Made by a program: the position numbers and the translations under genes
Shown: in pieces, positions 56,701 through 64,000 of the stretch
Layout of the letters: each line of letters opens with the position of its first letter
Position numbering within the stretch: position 1 is the first letter of the stretch
From: Planctomycetales bacterium
Lineage (GTDB): Bacteria; Planctomycetota; Phycisphaerae; SM23-33
NCBI GenBank assembly: GCA_030612725.1
Contig: JAUWNJ010000005.1
Span: forward strand, 62,001 to 126,000
DNA: 64,000 bases
Direction of reading: 5' to 3'
The notes under the pieces: generated by a model
The model's database searches: none
What the model was told of the DNA's origin: nothing
What the model saw: only the letters and a program-made list of their open reading frames with translations

Positions 56701-57609
56701 ACGAAGACGGGCATAAATCATCAAAAGCGCCTTCTCGTGCGAATCGGCCTGGTCCTCAATAAGCGTGTTCAGGAGCAGTTCATCGGACGGCTTGTTGATG
56801 ACCTCGATCTTTTTGGTGCAGGCGGTCTGTATTGTGGTAGCGACGTCGCCAAACTGATGTCCCGCTTCGACGAGTATCTCACCGTCTTTGGGGTTGACGA
56901 TCGGTTCGACGGCGTACATATGCTCCCTGGCGTCGGCGGGCGAGATTTTTCCGGTCTCGTAGAACAGACGAAGTATGGCTTCGGTCGTACCGTAGTCCTC
57001 GTTCATCGCGCGGAGGAAAGTCGTAATCGGGAATTTGCTGGACTGGTCGATGCGAATGGCGAGGACTTCCTTTTTCGTAACGCCCATCTCGATCCAGGAA
57101 CCGCGTTCGGGGATGATCCTTGCCCCGTGCAGCGGGCGGTCGGATTCGGCGAACTCGACGGTGAAATCGACGCCCGGCGAACGGTGCAACTGCGAAACGA
57201 TAACTCGCTCCGCCCCGTTAATGATGAACTCGCCGCCGCCGATCATTATGGGCATGTCGCCCATGTAGATCGATTCTTCAAGAACGCCTTTGATGTCCTT
57301 GTGCTTAAGCCGGCAGCGAAGGCGGAAGGGTCGGCCATAGCTCAGTCGCAACTGTCGGCACTCTTCGGGCGTATATCTCGGTTCGCCCAATTCGTAGTGA
57401 ACGTAATCGAGGCTGGCCTTTCCGTCGTAACTGACGATGGGAAATATTTCGCGCAGAAGCGCTTCAAGACCCTGGTCTTTGCGCTTTTGCGGATTCACGT
57501 CGGTCTGAAGGAAACGGTCATAACTGGCGGTCTGAATCTGTACCAGTCCCGGCGGGTCGATTGCATCACCGACCTTGGAGAAATCCAGTGTTTTATCCAT
57601 TCGCAGCAT
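53794..57609 (-). CDS. rpoB: RNA polymerase beta subunit
   Basis: About 1271 residues from the ATG at 57609 (GAGG upstream). Upstream in-frame codons to 57699 run through a GGTGGCAC repeat and look non-native. Visible regions: rifampicin cluster ([40 protein letters not shown]), [24 protein letters not shown] and the C-terminal [20 protein letters not shown]. Wild-type rifampicin-pocket residues appear kept. Confidence 0.98.
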   Translation of the reverse strand: MLRMDKTLDFSKVGDAIDPPGLVQIQTASYDRFLQTDVNPQKRKDQGLEALLREIFPIVSYDGKASLDYVHYELGEPRYTPEECRQLRLSYGRPFRLRCRLKHKDIKGVLEESIYMGDMPIMIGGGEFIINGAERVIVSQLHRSPGVDFTVEFAESDRPLHGARIIPERGSWIEMGVTKKEVLAIRIDQSSKFPITTFLRAMNEDYGTTEAILRLFYETGKISPADAREHMYAVEPIVNPKDGEILVEAGHQFGDVATTIQTACTKKIEVINKPSDELLLNTLIEDQADSHEKALLMIYARLRPGNPPQLERAKTLFKEKFYDENRYRLGKVGRFRLSRKFQKDGSSAKSVPVEATMTLEPADMVNIIGYILYLRSGEGVIDDIDHLGNRRLRTIDELAGDEIRKGFLKLRRTVQERVSLKEPEELKKITELVNSKSVSASIDYFFGRSELSQVVDQTNPLSQLTHERRLSALGPGGLNRKRAGFEVRDVHLSHYGRICPIETPEGNNIGLISSLSLFAAVDEFGFLITPYQQVRNRCLTDDIKWLRADEESEAILAPPDVLKDDEASDSSKPTPASGRSGRKIPDHAVLVRAKSDVTLVPGEDVEYLDVSPKQTVGVSAALIPFLEHDDANRALMGSNMQRQAVPLIRTEAPIISTGLEKVVAADSGMVVRAQKAGTVTYADAKRIVIDNVDEYELRKFSRLNERTCLNQKPIVKIGQRVRKNEIIADGPACSNGELALGKNILVAFVPFDGYNFEDAILISQKLVKEDVFTSIHIEEYDVEVRETKLGKEEFTRDIPNVSERALRNLDANGIVSLGTRVKPGDILVGKVAPKSKSELTPEEKLLHAIFGRAGEDVKNDSLELPAGEEGVVIAAKRFSRRVQMSDERKKALTKEMKAYSAQMDEKAIVVFRQMCDEINEVIGSQMVDPSTRQKVGASDISAVILEQIEGFKSRWIKGKAADRERGETIYKRYWPTLEKIESEKQRKLAHMKRGDELPSGVLEMAKVYVVTKRKLSVGDKMAGRHGNKGVIARIMPEEDMPFLSDGTPVEICLNPLGVPSRMNVGQILETHLGWAAAVLGFQAVTPVFDGATEAEITQAIEQANEHVRTRQNDTEAIQSAGATGELLAEMPTDGKTIIYDGRTGEPFEQKVTVGYMYVNKLHHLVDDKIHARSTGPYSLITQQPLGGKARTGGQRFGEMEVWALESYGASYMLQEMLTVKSDDVEGRTKIYESMVKGVNTLEAGTPVSFDVLCSELRGLGLNIQLEKKSLI

Positions 57610-57648
57610 AATGTTATGCCCTCGATTAATACTCGCAGTTTCCATAGC

Positions 57649-57723
57649 GGGTGGCACGGTCAAGCAAAGTTTGCCCGTGTCATCGCCGACCATGGCCAAG
57701 TCTTCGACTTGACCGTGCCACCC
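57649..57723. repeat. GGTGGCAC-ended palindromic element (copy 4) before rpoB
   Basis: GGGTGGCACGGTCAAG (57649-57664) and its exact complement (57708-57723) enclose 43 bp. It lies between rplL and rpoB, where many bacteria have an RNase III or attenuation site. Confidence 0.8.
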
Positions 57724-57750
57724 ACCCGGAAAATCGTCTGTTACGGACCA

Positions 57751-58200
57751 CTATTCTATTGTCGCGGTAGCGCCGGCTTCGGTAAGATGTTTGACGGCTT
57801 CTTCTGCCTCTTCCTTGGGTACGCCTTCCTTGACCGCTTTAGGAGCGCTTTCGACCAGTTCCTTGGCCTCTTTGAGACCCAGGCTGGTCATGGCGCGAAC
57901 GGCTTTGATGACCTGAATCTTTTTGTCGCCAATGTCCTTGAGCATCACGTCGAAGGAGGTTTTTTCCTCTTCTTCTTCGGCGGCGGCTCCAGGCGCGGCG
58001 GCTACTACCGCTGCTCCGGCAGCAGGCTCGATCCCATGCTCGTCCTTGAGGTAATCACCAAGTTCCACTGCCTGCTTCAGCGTCAATTGCGCAATCTTAT
58101 CGCCCAATTCCTTGATGGCAGCGTCAAATTCCCTGCTCTCGGTGCTTTCGGTGCTTTCGGTGCTTTCGACGCTTTCGGTTGCTGTCTGTTCATCTGTCAT
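57751..58200 (-). CDS. rplL: Ribosomal protein L7/L12 with an acidic repeat extension
   Basis: 149 residues from the ATG at 58200 (GGAAGGAG upstream). Residues 1-24 carry a repeated [13 protein letters not shown] run absent from usual L7/L12; then the dimer domain ([20 protein letters not shown]), an alanine/glutamate hinge and the factor-binding domain ([40 protein letters not shown]). It recruits translation GTPases to the ribosome stalk. Confidence 0.96.
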   Translation of the reverse strand: MTDEQTATESVESTESTESTESREFDAAIKELGDKIAQLTLKQAVELGDYLKDEHGIEPAAGAAVVAAAPGAAAEEEEEKTSFDVMLKDIGDKKIQVIKAVRAMTSLGLKEAKELVESAPKAVKEGVPKEEAEEAVKHLTEAGATATIE

Positions 58201-58326
58201 TTCTTTACTACTCCTTCCGACCGGCCTGATAGGTGAAGTCAACGCGACGTCATTTAATCCCGACGAATCGGGCCCAATCCGCAACCGGTACTGTTTTTGT
58301 TTTTGTTTTAGTTCCTGTCATTGTTT

Positions 58327-58346
58327 AGCAGTCGTCGATACGACGA
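58327..58346 (-). other. Hairpin between rplJ and rplL
   Basis: AGTCGTCG/CGACGACT with a short loop, next to the rplJ stop codon. It may help set the four-to-one ratio of L12 to L10. Confidence 0.4.
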
Positions 58347-58349
58347 CTA

Positions 58350-58868
58350 TTAATTTTCATCTTGCTTTTCGATGCTTTTTATTGCACCTGCGAGTCTTCC
58401 TCCAGGCCCGATAAGGCAACCGGCGAGTCTCGAACCGGCGGATTTCGCCAGCATCACAACCGTCGCTATTGCCTCTTCGCGCGTGGGATACCTGCTTAAT
58501 TCTTCGATCCGGTCGGAGCCGAAGACCTCGCCCTCCAGCAGCGCGCCTTTGACGCTGATGGCGGGGATTTCTTTTGCCTCTTCCAGCAGTGTTCGCACTA
58601 CGGTAACGACCCCCTCGCCGCCCCATGCCAACGCGCACGGGCCGTCGAGCAGATCACCGGCCTGTGAAAGACCGATATGCTCCAGCGCATACTTCGCCAC
58701 CGAGTTCTTCACCACGGAGACACTGACGCCCCCAGCCCGAAGTTGCCGGCGAAGGCGATTCGTATCCTTTCCGCCGACGCCCGTCAGGCTAAGCACAGCC
58801 AATGATTCGACGCCTTCAAGACGCCCGATTAGATCCTTACGCAACAGTGTTTTTATGGGTTTGCTCAT
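58350..58868 (-). CDS. rplJ: Ribosomal protein L10
   Basis: 172 residues: LLRKDLIGRLEGVESLAVLS, RLRRQLRAGGVSVSVVKNSV, ALAWGGEGVVTVVR and a C-terminal helix for L12 binding. Stalk base protein. Confidence 0.95.
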   Translation of the reverse strand: MSKPIKTLLRKDLIGRLEGVESLAVLSLTGVGGKDTNRLRRQLRAGGVSVSVVKNSVAKYALEHIGLSQAGDLLDGPCALAWGGEGVVTVVRTLLEEAKEIPAISVKGALLEGEVFGSDRIEELSRYPTREEAIATVVMLAKSAGSRLAGCLIGPGGRLAGAIKSIEKQDEN

Positions 58869-58881
58869 AGTGGCACCTGCG

Positions 58882-59562
58882 TTATACGTTCACCTCAACG
58901 GACGGGCTCATCGTCGCCGACAAGCAGGTCCTTTTGATATAAGTTCCTTTGCTGGAGGCGGGTTTCATCGCCTTTATCTGTGCGAGAAACGCCTCGATAT
59001 TCTCGGTCAGTTTCTCCACCTCAAAACTGACTTTACCGACCGGGACATGAATATTTCCGCCGTCGTCGTTGCGGAATTTTATCTTACCGGCAGCGTATTC
59101 CTTCACCGCAGCGGCTACGTCATCGACGACCGTACCGGCTTTGGGCGAGGGCATCTTCCCGACGGGGCCGAGGACGCGACCCAGGCGAGAGACGCTTCGC
59201 ATCATCGCACCGGTGGAAATCGCCACATCGAAATCCATCCACCCCTTCTGAACCTTTGCGACCAGGTCGTCTCCGCCGGCTTCGACTGCTCCGGCGTCAA
59301 GGGCGGTCTGAACATCGTCGTCGGCGCAGAAGGCGATAACCTTCCTCGTCTTTCCGATTCCGTTAGGTAGCGACGTAGCGCCGCGAATTGCCTGGTCCGC
59401 CTGTTTCGGGTCAACACCAAGCCAGATCACCAACTCGACCGTCTGGTCGAACTTCGTGCTGTCGAACTGTTTCAACAGGACGACAGCCTCTCCCACAGAA
59501 ACCGGACCAGAAGGAACCTTTTCGTAATCTGACCTGTAACGCTTACCTTGTTTCTTACCCAT
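58882..59562 (-). CDS. rplA: Ribosomal protein L1
   Basis: 226 residues from the ATG at 59562 (AAGGGAT upstream). MGKKQGKRYRSDYEKVPSGP, FDQTVELVIWLGVDPKQADQ, GLGRVLGP-like SRLGRVLGPVGKMPSPKAGT and a final VNV. Controls E-site tRNA release. Confidence 0.96.
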   Translation of the reverse strand: MGKKQGKRYRSDYEKVPSGPVSVGEAVVLLKQFDSTKFDQTVELVIWLGVDPKQADQAIRGATSLPNGIGKTRKVIAFCADDDVQTALDAGAVEAGGDDLVAKVQKGWMDFDVAISTGAMMRSVSRLGRVLGPVGKMPSPKAGTVVDDVAAAVKEYAAGKIKFRNDDGGNIHVPVGKVSFEVEKLTENIEAFLAQIKAMKPASSKGTYIKRTCLSATMSPSVEVNV

Positions 59563-59639
59563 AAAACTATCCCTTTTGTAAGGTCCCACTGTTATTGACG
59601 CCTACCAACCGGCAGGCAGGCCCGTGGTCAGGCCCAATC

Positions 59640-59702
59640 TATTGCGGATTGTGGATTGAACAACACCGAATTATTCCGTGCGGAAATCCGCAATCCGCAA
59701 TT
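59640..59702. repeat. ATTGCGGATTG inverted repeat (second copy)
   Basis: ATTGCGGATTGTGGATTG on the left and AAATCCGCAATCCGCAATTG on the right. It sits between rplK and rplA and runs into the rplK stop codon. Same family as 23645-23718. Confidence 0.7.
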
Positions 59703-59703
59703 G

Positions 59704-60129
59704 TTATTTTTCTACTTCGACGCCCATGCTTCGGGCTGTACCTTCGATGATGCGGCAGGCCGCTTCGATATCGTTTGCGTTCAGGTCTTCCTTTTTGGTC
59801 TCGGCTATCTGGCGGACCTGTTCGGCTGTAACTTTTCCGACCTTTTCCTTGTTCGGAACGCCGGAACCCTTTACCAGACCGGCAGACTGCTTCAGAAGCA
59901 CCGCCGCCGGTGGGCTTTTTGTGATAAACGTGAAACTCTTGTCGGCATAGACGGTTATCTCAACCGGAATCGTCGTACCGTTGTATTCCTTCGTCCGCTC
60001 GTTGAACTGCGAGACGAATTGCCCGATGTTGACGTTGTGCTGACCCAGCGCCGGTCCAATCGGAGGCGCAGGGGTAGCCTGTCCGCCGGAAGCCTGTAAC
60101 TTGATCTTTGCCGCTATTTCTTTAGCCAT
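59704..60129 (-). CDS. rplK: Ribosomal protein L11
   Basis: 141 residues: [57 protein letters not shown] and [13 protein letters not shown]. GTPase-centre protein, next to L1 as usual. Confidence 0.97.
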   Translation of the reverse strand: MAKEIAAKIKLQASGGQATPAPPIGPALGQHNVNIGQFVSQFNERTKEYNGTTIPVEITVYADKSFTFITKSPPAAVLLKQSAGLVKGSGVPNKEKVGKVTAEQVRQIAETKKEDLNANDIEAACRIIEGTARSMGVEVEK

Positions 60130-60143
60130 AATTCTGCTCGTTT

Positions 60144-60220
60144 GGTGGCACAGGTTTTCAACCTGTGCTGTTCAATATCAGGCACAAGGCTCGCTTCACA
60201 GGTTACAAACCTGTGCCACC
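60144..60220. repeat. GGTGGCAC-ended palindromic element (copy 5)
   Basis: GGTGGCACAGGTTTTCAACC at the left and GGTTACAAACCTGTGCCACC at the right, with another CAGG/CCTG word inside each arm. It fills the space between nusG and rplK. Confidence 0.8.
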
Positions 60221-60780
60221 TACTCTTTCTCTACCTGCCAGTATTCCAGTTCCACGGGCGTCGCCCGCCCGAAAATCGTTACAATCACCCGGATCAAGCC
60301 CTTGTCGGCAAGGACTTCCTCCACGATGCCTTCGAAGTTCTCGAACGCACCTTCCTTAATCTTGACCGTCTCGCCCTTGGCGAACTCGACCGCCATGGTC
60401 GAGCCTTCTTCCGGACGCTCGACCTGCATGAGCATCTTGTCGGCGTCGGCATCGCTCATTGCCGCGGGCTTGTTCGCCGAACCGATGAAATCGCCCACGC
60501 CCATTGTGTCTTTAATCAGAAACCATGCGTCTTCGCCCATAGTCCCGTTTTCTTCCAACGCCATTTCGATGAAGACGTATCCGGGGTAGAGTTTTCGTTC
60601 GACGTATTTCTTCTCGCCCTTTTTACCTTTTACCGGAGGCCTGAGACGCCGGTCCATCGGGACCAGAACCCTTCCTATCTTGTCTTCCAGACCCTCGACT
60701 TTCACTTTCCGCTCGAGTGCCTGACGGACCTGCTCTTCCTTATTGGAAGCAACTCTCAAAACGTACCACTGCTTTTCCAT
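60220..60780 (-). CDS. nusG: Transcription antitermination factor NusG
   Basis: 186 residues from the ATG at 60780 (AGGTG 8 nt upstream). NGN domain: MEKQWYVLRVASNKEEQVRQ, ERKLYPGYVFIEMALEENG; KOW domain: FAKGETVKIKEGAFENFEGI. It links RNA polymerase to Rho or the ribosome. Confidence 0.96.
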   Translation of the reverse strand: MEKQWYVLRVASNKEEQVRQALERKVKVEGLEDKIGRVLVPMDRRLRPPVKGKKGEKKYVERKLYPGYVFIEMALEENGTMGEDAWFLIKDTMGVGDFIGSANKPAAMSDADADKMLMQVERPEEGSTMAVEFAKGETVKIKEGAFENFEGIVEEVLADKGLIRVIVTIFGRATPVELEYWQVEKE

Positions 60781-60806
60781 AAAAGTCGCACCTGCCGGGA
60801 TACTCA

Positions 60807-61241
60807 TCAGCCACCGGACCCCACTTGCAAAACACCGATCCAAGTGAACAACATACCGAACGCCATGTCAACTATCCACAGCATCATCGCCAGAATAAAG
60901 GTCGTAGTGATAACAACTTTGGTTCCACCGACAATTTCCCGTCGACTCGACCAGGAGACCTTTTTCATTTCACCTTCGGTGGCAATCATAAAATCCGCGC
61001 TTCGTGGACGATTCACCACCATGTACATCACCGCTACGATACCGGCAAAGATCACCAGTGGGATACCGTACACCATGTACAGGCCCACAGACACGGACGA
61101 AGTCGTCCAATAACCTAAATCCGAACCGTTTAGACGCTTCCAAACGTAATGCCCCACAAGTACGCCGATAACCGCCCCGACCACAAAAGTGGTTGACCGG
61201 GTGTATTTACCCTGTCCCCGTTTGTAGATACTCGACGTCAT
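60807..61241 (-). CDS. secE: Protein translocase subunit SecE
   Basis: 144 residues from the ATG at 61241. Two extra N-terminal membrane helices (TTFVVGAVIGVLVGHYVW, VGLYMVYGIPLVIFAGIVAV) precede the conserved part (FMIATEGEMKKVSWSSRREI, GGTKVVITTTFILAMMLWIV). This is the long, E. coli-like form. Located between tRNA-Trp and nusG. Confidence 0.93.
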   Translation of the reverse strand: MTSSIYKRGQGKYTRSTTFVVGAVIGVLVGHYVWKRLNGSDLGYWTTSSVSVGLYMVYGIPLVIFAGIVAVMYMVVNRPRSADFMIATEGEMKKVSWSSRREIVGGTKVVITTTFILAMMLWIVDMAFGMLFTWIGVLQVGSGG

Positions 61242-61277
61242 ATTAAGTCTCACAGACCTTTCTTTACCTGCATTTAC

Positions 61278-61350
61278 CACGGCAGGAGGGATTTGAACCC
61301 CCAACCTGCGGTTTTGGAAACCGCTGCTCTGCCAATTGAGCTACTGCCGT
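61278..61350 (-). tRNA. tRNA-Trp (anticodon CCA)
   Basis: Acceptor ACGGCAG/CTGCCGT, D-arm GCTC/GAGC, anticodon stem GCGGT/ACCGC with loop TTCCAAA (anticodon CCA), T-arm with GGTTCAAATCCC. It lies between rpmG and secE, a widely conserved place for tRNA-Trp. Confidence 0.96.
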
Positions 61351-61451
61351 AGGCTTCCCGAAAATATTTGCTTTGCATCGGCAATTCAATTGAAGCAAAC
61401 CGCAGGGAGATCTCGAAAAAGGTTCTCGTACGCCCGACAGGGCTGATACCG

Positions 61452-61619
61452 TTACTTACGCTTAAGTTTATGTTCGGTATGCTTTCGCTCCACACGGCAG
61501 AATTTTTTCAGGGATAGTTTGGGCGTACCGCCGGACACACGCACTTCCGTGCGGTAATTCAGCGCCTTACATTCGGTACACTGCAACCAGACGTATTCCC
61601 TGGCCTTCGATTTGGCCAT
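61452..61619 (-). CDS. rpmG: Ribosomal protein L33
   Basis: 55 residues read on the minus strand: MAKSKAREYVWLQCTECKAL, NYRTEVRVSGGTPKLSLKKF and CRVERKHTEHKLKRK. One CxxC pair is present (CTEC); the second pair is reduced to a single C, so zinc binding is doubtful. It starts 5 bp after tuf. Confidence 0.95.
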   Translation of the reverse strand: MAKSKAREYVWLQCTECKALNYRTEVRVSGGTPKLSLKKFCRVERKHTEHKLKRK

Positions 61620-61624
61620 TAGTC

Positions 61625-62833
61625 TTACTCCAGAATCTTCGTAACAACACCGGCGCCGACGGTCCTTCCGCCTTCGCGAATAGCGAACCGCAACTGCTCC
61701 TGCATTGCGATCTTGGTGTTCAGCAGTTCCACGGTTATGGTAATGTTATCGCCGGGCATGCACATTTCCGCGCCGCCGAGCAGATTAATCGTTCCAGTAA
61801 CGTCCGTCGTACGGAAATAGAACTGCGGGCGATAACCGTTGAAGAACGGGCTGTGGCGTCCGCCTTCCTCTTTCGTCAGGACGTACACCTCCGCCTCGAA
61901 CTTGTGATGCGGCGTAATCGAACTCGGGGCAGCCAGTACCTGACCACGTTCCAGGTCGTCCTTCTCGATACCACGAAGCAGGCATCCGACGTTGTCGCCG
62001 GCTTCGCCTTCTTCCATAGTCTTGTTGAACATTTCAACGCCGGTAACCGTCGTAGTGCGTGTATCGCCCAGCCCGACGATCTCGATCTTGTCGCCGATAT
62101 GGACCCTGCCCTGCTCGATTCGCCCGGTCCCGACCGTGCCTCTGCCCTTAATCGAGAATACGTCCTCGACAGGCATAAGGAAGGGCTTATCGACCTCGCG
62201 GGCCGGTTCGGGAATGGCTGTATCCAATGCTTCGATAAGGTCCTGGATGGGCTTGGCGGCAGCGGGGTCTTCCGGGTTCGCCAGTGCGGCGGTAGCCGAA
62301 CCAACAATAACCGGAATATCGTCGCCGGGGAAATCGTACTTGCTCAGCAAGTCGCGGACTTCCATCTCAACCAGTTCGATCAGTTCGGGATCGTCAACCA
62401 TGTCGGCCTTGTTAAGGAATACCACCAACGCCGGAACATTGACCTGCCTCGCCAGCAAAACGTGCTCGCGGGTCTGAGGCATCGGGCCGTCAGCCGCTGA
62501 AACCACCAGGATCGCGCCGTCCATCTGGGCGGCTCCGGTGATCATGTTCTTCACGTAGTCGGCGTGTCCGGGGCAGTCCACGTGGGCATAGTGGCGATTG
62601 GCCGACTCGTACTCCACGTGCGCCGTCGAGATAGTCAGAATCTTCGTCGCGTCGCGCCGGCCCTGGGATTCGGACGCCTTGGCGATTTCGTCGTAACTCT
62701 TGTACTTCGCCAGACCCTGCTTCTCCAGCACCATCGTAATCGCCGCAGTCAGCGTAGTCTTACCGTGGTCAACGTGTCCGATCGTTCCGACGTTCACATG
62801 CGGCTTGGTTCGTTTGAATACTTCCTTAGCCAT
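61625..62833 (-). CDS. tuf: Elongation factor Tu
   Basis: 402 residues. [20 protein letters not shown] (P-loop), RGITI-equivalent region altered to [41 protein letters not shown] and SATAAL, then domains II and III ([25 protein letters not shown]). Delivers aminoacyl-tRNA. Only one tuf copy is in this window. Confidence 0.97.
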   Translation of the reverse strand: MAKEVFKRTKPHVNVGTIGHVDHGKTTLTAAITMVLEKQGLAKYKSYDEIAKASESQGRRDATKILTISTAHVEYESANRHYAHVDCPGHADYVKNMITGAAQMDGAILVVSAADGPMPQTREHVLLARQVNVPALVVFLNKADMVDDPELIELVEMEVRDLLSKYDFPGDDIPVIVGSATAALANPEDPAAAKPIQDLIEALDTAIPEPAREVDKPFLMPVEDVFSIKGRGTVGTGRIEQGRVHIGDKIEIVGLGDTRTTTVTGVEMFNKTMEEGEAGDNVGCLLRGIEKDDLERGQVLAAPSSITPHHKFEAEVYVLTKEEGGRHSPFFNGYRPQFYFRTTDVTGTINLLGGAEMCMPGDNITITVELLNTKIAMQEQLRFAIREGGRTVGAGVVTKILE

Positions 62834-62923
62834 TATTCCATACTCCTACTTGCAATCAGTTCTGAAATCGTTTCTTTATTCTCTTGTATCACCGGGGCCT
62901 TGCGACACCGACTTTTTAGCATC

Positions 62924-62995
<72 letters not shown>

Positions 62996-63108
62996 ACTCA
63001 TAGAGTCCTACGGACCGCGCGAAAAACCCGAAAACTCAAACACAGAACGCTCCACCGTACCTCTTTACAGACACACCCCAACTGTCGTCCTTGGGCGAAT
63101 TGTCAAAT

Positions 63109-63136
63109 ATACTACAAAATCATCGGGCTGTGTCAA
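63109..63136 (-). promoter_or_regulatory. Sigma70 promoter of tRNA-Thr/tuf operon
   Basis: TTGACA (63136 to 63131), 16 bp, TAGTAT (63114 to 63109). The predicted start is about 105 bp before tRNA-Thr. Confidence 0.75.
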
Positions 63137-63167
63137 ACTATTTTTTTATAACTGGTTAAACTTTTTT

Positions 63168-63196
63168 CCGGCTTCGCTGAGGCTACGCCGTGGCAA
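63168..63196. repeat. GCCGTAGCCTTAGCGAAGGC-type repeat (inverted copy)
   Basis: CCGGCTTCGCTGAGGCTACG followed by CCGTGG, the reverse-strand relative of the hairpin at 15691-15723. Confidence 0.45.
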
Positions 63197-63290
63197 GCCC
63201 GCCCCCGGAGTATCCCGCGACACCAAAGCAATCTGTCTTCTTTTTCTTCTTTCCCCGGCGACTGACTACCGAATACCGACTACGAAACAC

Positions 63291-63361
63291 AGCGGGCGAT
63301 GGGAATCGAACCCACATAGTCGGCTTGGAAGGCCGATGCTCTGCCCTTGAGCTACGCCCGC
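63291..63361 (-). tRNA. tRNA-Gly (anticodon TCC)
   Basis: Acceptor GCGGGCG/CGCCCGC, anticodon stem TCGGC/GCCGA with loop CTTCCAA (anticodon TCC), T-arm GTGGG-TTCGATT-CCCAT. The order tRNA-Gly, tRNA-Thr, tuf matches the E. coli glyT-thrT-tufB layout. Confidence 0.96.
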
Positions 63362-63436
63362 GTATAATTCGCCGGGGATTCTACGCGAACCACACCCATC
63401 ACGCAACCCCCTATACGGCACCCGGTTTTAAGTACT

Positions 63437-63464
63437 TGACAAGTATAGCCGATAGGCTATATTG
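63437..63464 (+). promoter_or_regulatory. Promoter with operator of the toxin-antitoxin locus
   Basis: TTGACA (63437-63442), 16 bp, TATATT (63459-63464). The spacer and start of the -10 hold a perfect inverted repeat TATAGCC-GATA-GGCTATA (63445-63462), the expected place for antitoxin self-repression. The predicted transcription start coincides with the toxin ATG at 63471. Confidence 0.8.
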
Positions 63465-63470
63465 TTGATA

Positions 63471-63545
63471 TGTGGGAAGTGGAATTCACGGATGAGTTTG
63501 ACCAGTGGTGGAACACGCTGGTCGAAGATGAGGGTTTAATCTGAT
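63471..63545 (+). pseudogene. Remnant of a RelE/HigB-type toxin gene
   Basis: 24 codons: MWEVEFTDEFDQWWNTLVED then EGLI and stop. The first 17 residues match the start of HigB/Gp49-type toxins (usually ~110 residues); the catalytic middle is missing, and the end EGLI resembles the normal C-terminus of this family. The TGA overlaps the antitoxin ATG (TGATG), so coupling is kept. An internal in-frame deletion is the simplest explanation. Confidence 0.65.
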
Positions 63546-63849
63546 GGCACGTAACTTTAGAGAACTTGAAGCGAAAATGAAGCCGCAGCAACTTGCACAC
63601 GCCAAGACACGTGCAAAGGAAATGATGGCCGAGATGCTCCTCGCGGAAATTCGCAAGGAAGCAGGCCTGACACAGGACGAGTTGGCTGAATCCCTGAAAA
63701 TCAAGCAGCCAAGCCTGTCGAAACTGGAGTCCCGCAACGACATGCAGATCAGCACGCTCCAGCGAATCGTCGAGGCATTGGGCGGAAAACTTGAATTGGT
63801 CGCCCACCTACCGGGCAGCGACGTCCGCCTTACGCAATTCGAAAAGTAG
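63544..63849 (+). CDS. XRE-family antitoxin (HigA-like)
   Basis: 101 residues. An N-terminal helical region (RNFRELEAKMKPQQLAHAKT) and a Cro/CI helix-turn-helix (AGLTQDELAESLKIKQPSLS, KLESRNDMQISTLQRIVEAL). C-terminal LELVAHLPGSDVRL is typical of HigA antitoxins. It should bind the operator at 63445. The paired toxin is only a remnant. Confidence 0.88.
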   Translation: MARNFRELEAKMKPQQLAHAKTRAKEMMAEMLLAEIRKEAGLTQDELAESLKIKQPSLSKLESRNDMQISTLQRIVEALGGKLELVAHLPGSDVRLTQFEK

Positions 63850-63926
63850 AGACAGGAAACATGAGGAAACATCGGCAACCTCCTTATGTTTCCAGAATGG
63901 CTTGAGGCAGTGCAGCAGGATCACTT

Positions 63927-64000
63927 ATGACAGAGTACGCAATTGATCCGGCCGAAGTGCGATGTGGCTCCCAAGCATTTCGGAGCCACGAAAGACGCGA
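63927..64000 (+). CDS. Possible start of a further gene, cut by the window end
   Basis: An open frame MTEYAIDPAEVRCGSQAFRS then HERR begins at an ATG with AGGA 6-8 nt upstream. A GTGGCTCC/GGAGCCAC hairpin (63964-63971 with 63982-63989) lies inside it, which argues for a noncoding terminator instead. Undecided. Confidence 0.25.
   Translation, partial: MTEYAIDPAEVRCGSQAFRSHERR

Noticed and set aside
56128-58236. A 702-codon plus-strand open frame
   Set aside because: Shadow of rpoB and rplL; no ribosome site and no recognisable domain.
63927-64000. A confident new gene at the right edge
   Set aside because: Only 24 codons are visible and a hairpin lies within them; kept only as a low-confidence feature.

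Overview
The window looks like chromosome from a Planctomycetota bacterium, most likely of the Phycisphaerae type. This is an inference from several signs. Five secreted proteins end in a PEP-CTERM sorting tail, one of them with dockerin repeats. Lipid A genes (lpxD, lpxI) indicate an outer membrane. Intergenic spaces carry dense palindromic word repeats. A complete str/S10/spc/alpha ribosomal super-cluster has a planctomycete-like gene content, with no infA or rpmD.

Layout. 1-1.4 kb: the end of an adenylate-forming (CapK/F390-synthetase-like) enzyme faces a FeeM-like N-acyltransferase. 1.7-8.8 kb: a minus-strand surface-protein region with five PEP-CTERM proteins, a sugar-1-phosphate transferase that itself starts with a PEP-CTERM-like segment, and a single-domain LuxR regulator. 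Two related inverted-repeat operators lie here, one 43 bp upstream of a predicted start site and one upstream of the luxR gene. 9.1-11.2 kb: a PAS/GAF/LuxR sensor-regulator, then tRNA-Arg. 12-24 kb: dnaJ-like, lpxI/lpxD, a fused TIGR03546/TIGR03545-like membrane protein, a RIO-like kinase, pyrF, a STAS/HATPase plus DUF4325-like pair, prfB with its programmed frameshift, a secreted chagasin-type inhibitor protein, and clpB. 26.6-30.2 kb: an AT-richer accessory stretch (small hypothetical proteins, YaaW-like protein) followed by about 1 kb of tandem repeats and perfect palindromes.

30.2-63.0 kb: one long minus-strand information-processing block. In order of transcription it reads tRNA-Gly, tRNA-Thr, tuf, rpmG, tRNA-Trp, secE, nusG, rplK, rplA, rplJ, rplL, rpoB, rpoC, rpsL, rpsG, fusA. 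A strong promoter then leads into rpsJ through rplQ, including secY, adk, map and rpoA, ending with a HIT-family gene. Repeat elements are inserted even between these essential genes. The right edge holds a toxin-antitoxin locus whose toxin is reduced to 24 codons while its promoter, operator and XRE antitoxin look intact.

How the parts may work together. The left region reads as a regulated surface or matrix programme: LuxR regulators act on a glycosyl carrier enzyme and PEP-CTERM/dockerin proteins, with an acyltransferase of a family related to autoinducer synthases nearby. No exosortase is in the window. The rest is mostly core translation, transcription and secretion machinery.
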